From a virus: 27,238 bases of DNA. The stretch is taken from positions 1-27,238 of IMG/VR virus record IMGVR_UViG_3300032285_002458; one strand, given 5' to 3'. The first letter of the stretch is position 1, and each line of letters begins with the position of its first letter. The position numbers and the translations under genes are program-made. Below, piece by piece: positions 21,694 through 27,238 of this stretch. Below the pieces are notes generated by a model. That model made no database searches, was not told the DNA's origin, and worked only from the letters and a program-made list of their open reading frames with translations.

Positions 21694-22364
21694 TTATAGG
21701 AATTAATGGATACAGTGGTTCCGGTAAAGACACTGTAGGTGCTATTATACAATATATATTTGCTCATCAGGAAGAACCACTAGCTCTTCCTGTTGAAGTA
21801 ATGGTTACTAACATGGAAGAACATGGATGGTTCTTAGAAGAGCAATCCGGTTGGGAAATTAGAAAGTTTGCTGGTAAGCTTAAAGACATAGCTGAACATC
21901 TTACAGGAATTGATATAGAAAAGTTTGAAGACCAGGAATTCAAAAAAACTGAGCTTGGTTCTGAATGGGCTATACATGGTATGCCAATGACTGTTAGAGA
22001 TTTCTTACAGAAACTTGGTACAGATGCACTCAGAAATGGACTACATCATAATGTATGGGTGAATGCTCTAATGGCTGATTACACTCCTGAATGGACAACT
22101 GATGAAGGTAGACATAATCCAGTACAGGAATTTCCTAACTGGATTATCACTGATGTTAGATTTCCTAATGAAGCTAAAGCTATCAAAGATAGAGGTGGTA
22201 TCATCATCCGTATAGAAAGACCCGGGGTGAAACCCATTAATGATCATCCATCTGAGATAGGACTAGATGATTGGAATTTTGATTATAAAATAGCCAATGC
22301 ATCAGACATCTTTGCACTAGCTGAGACAGTAAGAAGTATTTTAAACCACAGTAAATTATTATGA
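21690..22364 (+). CDS. Deoxynucleoside monophosphate kinase
   Basis: 224 residues. P-loop GYSGSGKDT (7-15) at the very N-terminus, with ITDVRFPNEAKAIKDRGG (~152-169) and IERPGV...HPSEIGLDDWNFDYKIAN (~174-204) as in T4 gp1-like phage dNMP kinases. It phosphorylates dNMPs to dNDPs, feeding dNTP synthesis during replication, and suits its place next to the DNA polymerase. Its stop overlaps the next start as ATGA. Confidence 0.85.
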   Translation: MIIGINGYSGSGKDTVGAIIQYIFAHQEEPLALPVEVMVTNMEEHGWFLEEQSGWEIRKFAGKLKDIAEHLTGIDIEKFEDQEFKKTELGSEWAIHGMPMTVRDFLQKLGTDALRNGLHHNVWVNALMADYTPEWTTDEGRHNPVQEFPNWIITDVRFPNEAKAIKDRGGIIIRIERPGVKPINDHPSEIGLDDWNFDYKIANASDIFALAETVRSILNHSKLL

Positions 22365-22582
22365 GAATAGGAGATCTTTGTGCTAAGGATGAATATCTAA
22401 AGATATATGATCCTACCAAACAACAAATTATAAAAGAATGTGACACCTATGTAGATGCTGAAATATTTACAGGTATACATGCTAGTATATTAAGAAATGC
22501 AGTTAAATATAAGACTAGAAGATTCTCTCCATTCTTAAATAAAGAAATAGCAATTAGAGTAGGAATTAAAAAACAATTATGA
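22361..22582 (+). CDS. Small unknown protein (73 aa)
   Basis: 73 residues. The segment EIFTGIHASILRNAVKYKTR, followed by RFSPFLNKEIAIRV, faintly resembles a helix-turn-helix or NUMOD-type DNA-binding repeat, but the likeness is weak. ATGA overlaps join it to the kinase gene upstream and to the small membrane gene downstream. Confidence 0.6.
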   Translation: MRIGDLCAKDEYLKIYDPTKQQIIKECDTYVDAEIFTGIHASILRNAVKYKTRRFSPFLNKEIAIRVGIKKQL

Positions 22583-22677
22583 AAAACACAAACTTTTTTG
22601 CAATGTACATTGTAGTATTAGCATCTGCATTAATACTAATGTATGCAATTATAAATTTAATAATAGACACAGTATGA
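22579..22677 (+). CDS. 32-aa single-TM peptide
   Basis: ATG 22579 to TGA 22677: a short polar start MKNTNFFA, one TM helix (~9-29, MYIVVLASALILMYAIINLI) and a short end. ATGA overlaps on both sides (with 22361-22582 and 22674-22859) argue strongly for a real, coupled gene. Function unknown. Confidence 0.6.
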   Translation: MKNTNFFAMYIVVLASALILMYAIINLIIDTV

Positions 22678-22859
22678 AAAAACAACTAAAAGTTAGCTTT
22701 CACTTTTTAGAAAGCAATAAGTCCGTATTAGGACTAGAATACAGTCAGGGCACTGTATCATTTCCAGGTGAGAAACCTGAAAACTATGATGAACTTATAA
22801 TAGGATTTTTGTTCTTTTATATATCAATTATGTACACAACAGAAAAAGGGGATAGTTAA
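22674..22859 (+). CDS. Small unknown protein, last of the replication operon (61 aa)
   Basis: 61 residues. A beta-like start (KQLKVSFHFLESNKSVLGLE) is followed by a hydrophobic stretch (LIIGFLFFYISIMY, ~41-54) that could be a TM helix. Its stop falls within the terminator hairpin. No family recognised. Confidence 0.6.
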   Translation: MKKQLKVSFHFLESNKSVLGLEYSQGTVSFPGEKPENYDELIIGFLFFYISIMYTTEKGDS

Positions 22860-22870
22860 TCCCCTTTTTT
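22843..22870. terminator. Bidirectional terminator between convergent operons
   Basis: AAAAAGGGGAT (22843-22853) and ATCCCCTTTTT (22859-22869) form a perfect 11-bp stem with loop AGTTA. A and T runs flank it, so it can act on both the + replication operon and the - strand giant gene, whose stop is at 22874. Confidence 0.85.
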
Positions 22871-22873
22871 GTT

Positions 22874-25800
22874 TTATCTAATATAGAAATTACTAACAGT
22901 TTCAAAGCTTTCCCATCTATTTAGAATTCCTAAAGCTGGTATTATATCTTTAGCTTGTTTCCAAGCTTTCAATTGACCATCATAAGGACCTCTTTCATAA
23001 TAGTTTTTATCATATGGAGGGAAAGGAAGACTAAGAATAGAACTTATAGCTTCTCCCCAATCTTTCATTGTACCAACAGCAGCTATTGGACTTTTAAGCA
23101 TCTGAAATTGTTCACTCCAACCAAGAATTGGGATATATGTTTTTATCTCATTTTGTTGTCTAGTTTGTTGGTATATCAAAAAGTTTACTAATTTTTTTAC
23201 TTCATCATCATCATCATCAACACCAGATGCTAACAATCTAAATAAATGAGCGGCAATAACAGATGCCATAAAGAAACTTAATTCAGCAAGATTTTTATAC
23301 ATGTTCTTCACTTGGATTTCATCCATATTTTGATATGTTTTAGATCCAGGTATAAATGCTCCAATCATACCGACTGTCTTAGCTAAGAAACCTTGTTCAG
23401 TTTGATAAACATGTTTCATAACATTATAAAAAGTTCTATATCTACCTTCAATGGTTCCTAATGTAACATTATCATATCTTCCTTGGAATCTAGCTTTAAT
23501 CCCTGGTACTATCCATTTATGGAACTGAGCACCCAACTGTCCAAGAGCATGCTGTTGTATAACCATTCTATCTTCATGAGCATAGTTACCATGAATTTGT
23601 TTATTCACTTCATATATGTAAGTGGTAACTTTTGTTCTAAGATCTTCAGGTAGTTCAAACCCAGGTTTTAATGTTAGTTCATTTGTTTGTTCATTAAATG
23701 TAAAGGCATCATATATAGATAGAGTTTCACCTGTTGTTTCATTTTTTACTTGAAACTTATCTCCCATTACAATAGCCATTCCTGTTTTAGATTGTACATT
23801 AAATTCACCCACTTCTTGAAATATATAAGCAGCTTCTGTAAGTTTATTACCAGTTAGCTTACCGGAATCATCTTGGAATTTTCTTACCATTCTAAAATAG
23901 GCAGCTATTGCTTCATATTTAGAATAGTGTTTTTCTTGTTTATATGGTCCATCATTTGAAGATCCTATTCTTTTCATAGCACCAGGTAGATAATCTTTAT
24001 TATATTCACTTGTTGCTTTAGAATAAGATTTTCTATCATAATAAACTCCACCATAAGCTTCTATGGCATTATTTATTCTACCCATTACATAGTTATTTAT
24101 ACCACCAAATAGGTTAAAACCAATTCCTTTTAATGATGTAATATTTTGAATTTTCTTAGCCACTTGAGCAAACTGACTATAATCATACTCATCATTATTG
24201 TAATACACCATCTTGAACCATTTCTTCATACGTTCATATGCAAGAGAAGCACCTTCAGCTTTATAAATATCTTTACTATCTACACCTTTAGATACAAACT
24301 TTTTATCTTCACTGGTAGATTGGTAGTATTTTTTCTTTTCTACAATTTTAGAAATAGCTAACAATGAACTTTCTATGTTAGACATCTGCTCATACTTCTC
24401 AGTCATAGATCTAAAAGCTATAAGATTTTCTACAAGATCTGTATTAATCTCATCATAGTCTATTTTAGAATTTTCAATAGCTAATGAAAGTTCAAGTTTT
24501 TTTAATTCACTTTCATATTCTTCACTAGTCAAAGCTTTAGCAACTATATACTGATTTTTTAAGTCTTTTATTTTTTGTTCTAAAGCTGCTATTCTTTTTT
24601 CATTACGAGCATTATTTGTATAAAGAACAGGTAGGTTATCTACAGGAACACCTTCATCATCTGTAAGACGTTGAGTTGAATGCATCTTAGGAGATATATC
24701 AAACCAACTAGTTATACCTTTGGTTACAGCTTTAAAATAAGAAGTTCCTTTACGTTTAGCAGCATTTAGATAATTATCCTTCACTCTAGCCACTTTTCCC
24801 AACATCTTTTGTTGTTGGTCAAGGGTGAGACTTTCTAGTCCTGCTTTCATTTCTTCAACAAATACATGATAGAATTCTCTTTTTGCAACATCTTCTGCAG
24901 ATTTACCATTCATAAGAGAAACATATCTTGCATCTCTCATGTCTTCACCATCATTAGTTATTTCTTTTATCTCTACACATTTTGATTTTGGGAAATAACT
25001 TATATCTTTTTTAACCTTTCCTTTAAATTCACCATCAACAGTTTCTGCTCTTAAATATTCCACTCTATCATACCATCTATCTCTATATTTTCTATAAGCT
25101 TCATCACTCACTCCTATTTTTTGAACCCAAACTAATTTTCCTTTTTGTAAAGCTTGACCATTCGGAACTTCATATTTAGCTCTTTCATTTATAAATTCAA
25201 TACTAAATCTATGATGATTACCACTTATTATTTGGTTCTTACCATCTAATTGTTCAGCTTGTCTAAACTCTTGAATCTTTTCTTTTATCTGTCTCACTTT
25301 TATATTGTGAGCTATTTGTTCCGGAGTAGCTTTAGATAAATCTTCTATTTCAATATATTCCATTGTCTCTCCATTCTCATCCTTTAGAAGAGAATACACT
25401 TGACGTTTTATATCATAATACTTTTGACCAATGGCTTGTAAATATCGTCCTGAGAATTTTCCTTCTTTGTCATAGTTTAACATGAAAGAAAAATCTATTT
25501 TCTTTACACCTAAAGCAGCTGCTAGTTTATTACCTGCAGTCATTATTCTACTTTTAAATGTATCATTTTTGTTTTTAGATTTTTGATCAGCTTCTGTCCA
25601 TAAATTAGCAGCAATAGCTAAAAGCTTTTCTTTGGTGTTTTGCATATCACTAAGTCCATAGTCAGCTAAGCTAATATCGTATCCTTCTTTTAAAAGATTT
25701 GTAAGTTCCTCTTCAGAAATTGTATTGTCTAATTTTTTTCTAATAAGATCTTTTACATATTCTTCTAGGGCCGGATTGATTTCTGCTTTTACAGCATTCA

Positions 25801-27238
25801 ATCTACTTTGTACAGATCTCATAAGAGCATACTGGTCTTGTGACCCAAGTCCAATTTCTGGGATACTTGCTATATCTCTGTAAGACTCTACAAACTTTTC
25901 AGCTTCTAACACAACATCAATATAATTTTCTTTATTAACATTAGCTGGATTACTTATATACCTATACAAACTATCAAGAGTATCTTTTGTATAATTTAGT
26001 AATGCTCCAAAAGCAAGATCGGGTGCTCCAATAGTTTTTATTTCTACAACCGAAAGTAGTTGTGATATTCTATCTATAGCAAGTTCTTTACTTTCATCAC
26101 TAAATGCATCAAATCTTGTCTGATTAAGATTCTTTAAATACTCCATACGTTTACGGAGCTTATCTCTATAAGTTTGAATAGTTTCTTTAAGTTTAGCTTG
26201 TATTTCTGCTGGAATTTCTTCTGGCATTTCTTCTTTCTCATCTAAGAAGTTATCATCATTAGCTGGATTGTGTACCCCTAATGTTTTTTTAAAGCCAGCC
26301 ACTTTATTTTTACCAGGTTTTGTAGGAACTATTCTATTTACAAATGCTTCATTAGAACTTGGTAGATGTTCTTGTTCATCTTCTAATTCAAAATCTTTAA
26401 TTCTTTGAGTGTCTCCTAGTCCTTCTAATTGTAAATGAATATGTATTGTAGATGTACCAGAAATAGGAAATCCACTTATTTCAGCAAGTCTTTTGTAAAC
26501 AGCCACCTGAATATTGTGTTGCTGTTGTGTAGTTATTTTTTCACCAATTAATAATGATCCTTTATTTACAGGATGTGGAGTGTTTCTATAGGCATCAGAT
26601 GTACTTCTAGTTTTAGAAACCTTAAGATCCTTGATAAACATTTCACCATTAGGTTTTATTATCAATATATCCAAAGAACCAGCTATACCGGATATAGGAT
26701 CTGCTACAACAAACTGAGGAACTATTATAGAACCATCAGATGTAAGACCTAATACAATTCCTTTTAAAAGATCATAAGCTCTTCTTGAAATATCTTCAGA
26801 TACAATATCTGTCATATCAGATTTAGCTTCTTCAAATGTTTTACCTTCAATAATATTTTGAAGAGCTTTATCAAAGTGATTACCAAAAAGTCTATTAAGC
26901 TCATACTTTCCTTCAGGATCATTCATCTCACCTTTAATTGCCATGGTGGTTGATGTATACACTTGACCTGTTTTGGTATGCATGTATACGTGACTTTTTT
27001 CTTCTAATAAAACTCTACCTGGATCTTCTTCTCCTGGTTTAGCTTCAAAATATAATTCATCAATTATTCTTTTTTGAAGGTCGTTGCCTTTAGCTCTAAG
27101 TCTGTCTTTAAACTTTCTAGTTCTATCATCTAACTGATAGTTTGCTTTTCTACTTACATTTAATCCCTTTACATTTATTTTAGAATCAGACATGCTCACC
27201 ATATTAGCAATATCTTGTAAGCTGTTGGTAAGTTCTAA
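22874..27238 (-). CDS. Giant virion-associated-type protein with PD-(D/E)XK domain (N-terminus outside window)
   Basis: At least 1,454 residues. The first internal Met is at 27202, but the frame stays open for 12 more codons (LELTNSLQDIAN) to the window edge, so the true start may lie outside. Counting from Met 27202, ~65-240 looks like a PD-(D/E)XK nuclease: HVYMHTKTGQVYTSTTMAI (71-89), GSLDILII with D178, KDLKVSK with D192-x-K194, and QQQHNIQVAVYKRL (226-239). Then come long charged coiled-coil stretches, a possible TM helix (~1308-1327) and a DDDDD tract, with a conserved-looking YIPILGWSEQFQM end. No RNA polymerase DxDGD motif is visible. Probably a virion or ejected cargo protein. Confidence 0.75.
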   Translation of the reverse strand, partial: LELTNSLQDIANMVSMSDSKINVKGLNVSRKANYQLDDRTRKFKDRLRAKGNDLQKRIIDELYFEAKPGEEDPGRVLLEEKSHVYMHTKTGQVYTSTTMAIKGEMNDPEGKYELNRLFGNHFDKALQNIIEGKTFEEAKSDMTDIVSEDISRRAYDLLKGIVLGLTSDGSIIVPQFVVADPISGIAGSLDILIIKPNGEMFIKDLKVSKTRSTSDAYRNTPHPVNKGSLLIGEKITTQQQHNIQVAVYKRLAEISGFPISGTSTIHIHLQLEGLGDTQRIKDFELEDEQEHLPSSNEAFVNRIVPTKPGKNKVAGFKKTLGVHNPANDDNFLDEKEEMPEEIPAEIQAKLKETIQTYRDKLRKRMEYLKNLNQTRFDAFSDESKELAIDRISQLLSVVEIKTIGAPDLAFGALLNYTKDTLDSLYRYISNPANVNKENYIDVVLEAEKFVESYRDIASIPEIGLGSQDQYALMRSVQSRLNAVKAEINPALEEYVKDLIRKKLDNTISEEELTNLLKEGYDISLADYGLSDMQNTKEKLLAIAANLWTEADQKSKNKNDTFKSRIMTAGNKLAAALGVKKIDFSFMLNYDKEGKFSGRYLQAIGQKYYDIKRQVYSLLKDENGETMEYIEIEDLSKATPEQIAHNIKVRQIKEKIQEFRQAEQLDGKNQIISGNHHRFSIEFINERAKYEVPNGQALQKGKLVWVQKIGVSDEAYRKYRDRWYDRVEYLRAETVDGEFKGKVKKDISYFPKSKCVEIKEITNDGEDMRDARYVSLMNGKSAEDVAKREFYHVFVEEMKAGLESLTLDQQQKMLGKVARVKDNYLNAAKRKGTSYFKAVTKGITSWFDISPKMHSTQRLTDDEGVPVDNLPVLYTNNARNEKRIAALEQKIKDLKNQYIVAKALTSEEYESELKKLELSLAIENSKIDYDEINTDLVENLIAFRSMTEKYEQMSNIESSLLAISKIVEKKKYYQSTSEDKKFVSKGVDSKDIYKAEGASLAYERMKKWFKMVYYNNDEYDYSQFAQVAKKIQNITSLKGIGFNLFGGINNYVMGRINNAIEAYGGVYYDRKSYSKATSEYNKDYLPGAMKRIGSSNDGPYKQEKHYSKYEAIAAYFRMVRKFQDDSGKLTGNKLTEAAYIFQEVGEFNVQSKTGMAIVMGDKFQVKNETTGETLSIYDAFTFNEQTNELTLKPGFELPEDLRTKVTTYIYEVNKQIHGNYAHEDRMVIQQHALGQLGAQFHKWIVPGIKARFQGRYDNVTLGTIEGRYRTFYNVMKHVYQTEQGFLAKTVGMIGAFIPGSKTYQNMDEIQVKNMYKNLAELSFFMASVIAAHLFRLLASGVDDDDDEVKKLVNFLIYQQTRQQNEIKTYIPILGWSEQFQMLKSPIAAVGTMKDWGEAISSILSLPFPPYDKNYYERGPYDGQLKAWKQAKDIIPALGILNRWESFETVSNFYIR

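Noticed and set aside
22874-27238. The giant protein as a virion RNA polymerase of the crAss-like type.
   Set aside because: No DxDGD-type catalytic motif is visible; the only Asp cluster is a low-complexity DDDDD tract. The unseen N-terminal part leaves the point open.
1-27238. CRISPR arrays, insertion sequences, integrase genes or stop-codon reassignment.
   Set aside because: No repeat-spacer pattern, transposase or integrase motif was seen, and TAA, TAG and TGA all end well-supported genes.

Overview
The window reads as part of a lytic tailed-phage genome infecting a member of the Bacteroidetes, most probably crAss-like (Crassvirales) or a close relative. Reasons: AT-rich DNA; starts preceded by A-rich tracts rather than Shine-Dalgarno sites; promoters of the Bacteroidetes sigma type (TTTG, 19-21 nt, TAnnTTTG); densely packed genes with ATGA/TAATG overlaps in blocks of opposite polarity; and the gene set (family B polymerase, DnaG-like primase, DnaB helicase, Sak4-like ATPase, SSB, uracil-DNA glycosylase, SF2 helicase, PD-(D/E)XK nuclease, one giant protein). 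TAA, TAG and TGA all act as stops, so I see no sign of stop-codon reassignment. The assignment to crAss-like phages is inference from gene content.

Layout. (1) 3-6416, mainly + strand: the tail of an unknown gene, a 170-nt non-coding leader, SF2 helicase, an unknown gene, uracil-DNA glycosylase, an unknown gene, then a MoxR-type AAA+ ATPase and a von Willebrand factor A (VWA) protein separated by a terminator. A small antisense gene (1808-2086) with a near-consensus promoter of its own sits in this block. (2) 6481-11225, - strand: a virion/lysis operon. In transcription order it holds a membrane coiled-coil protein, a leucine-rich-repeat fibre, two spanin-like membrane proteins, a DUF1003 membrane protein (holin candidate), an M15 peptidase endolysin, and two fibre-like proteins that share an N-terminal module, interspersed with peptides of 22-42 residues. 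(3) 11321-22859, + strand, divergent from block 2 across a very AT-rich 95-bp gap: a replication/recombination block. It encodes a DnaA-domain-IV-like protein, DnaB, Sak4-like ATPase, SSB, primase, HNH protein, PD-(D/E)XK nuclease, family B DNA polymerase and dNMP kinase, with small unknown genes between them. (4) 22874-27238, - strand: a giant protein with an N-terminal PD-(D/E)XK domain. Its frame is still open at the window edge, so it is incomplete here.

How it fits together: block 3 supplies origin binding, unwinding, priming, ssDNA binding, synthesis and recombination, plus nucleotide supply. UDG and the SF2 helicase of block 1 add repair and remodelling. Block 2 supplies adsorption and lysis, and block 4 is probably a virion or ejected protein. 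The least understood parts are the MoxR/VWA pair with its extra N-terminal region, the two small genes with their own promoters, and the giant nuclease-containing protein.
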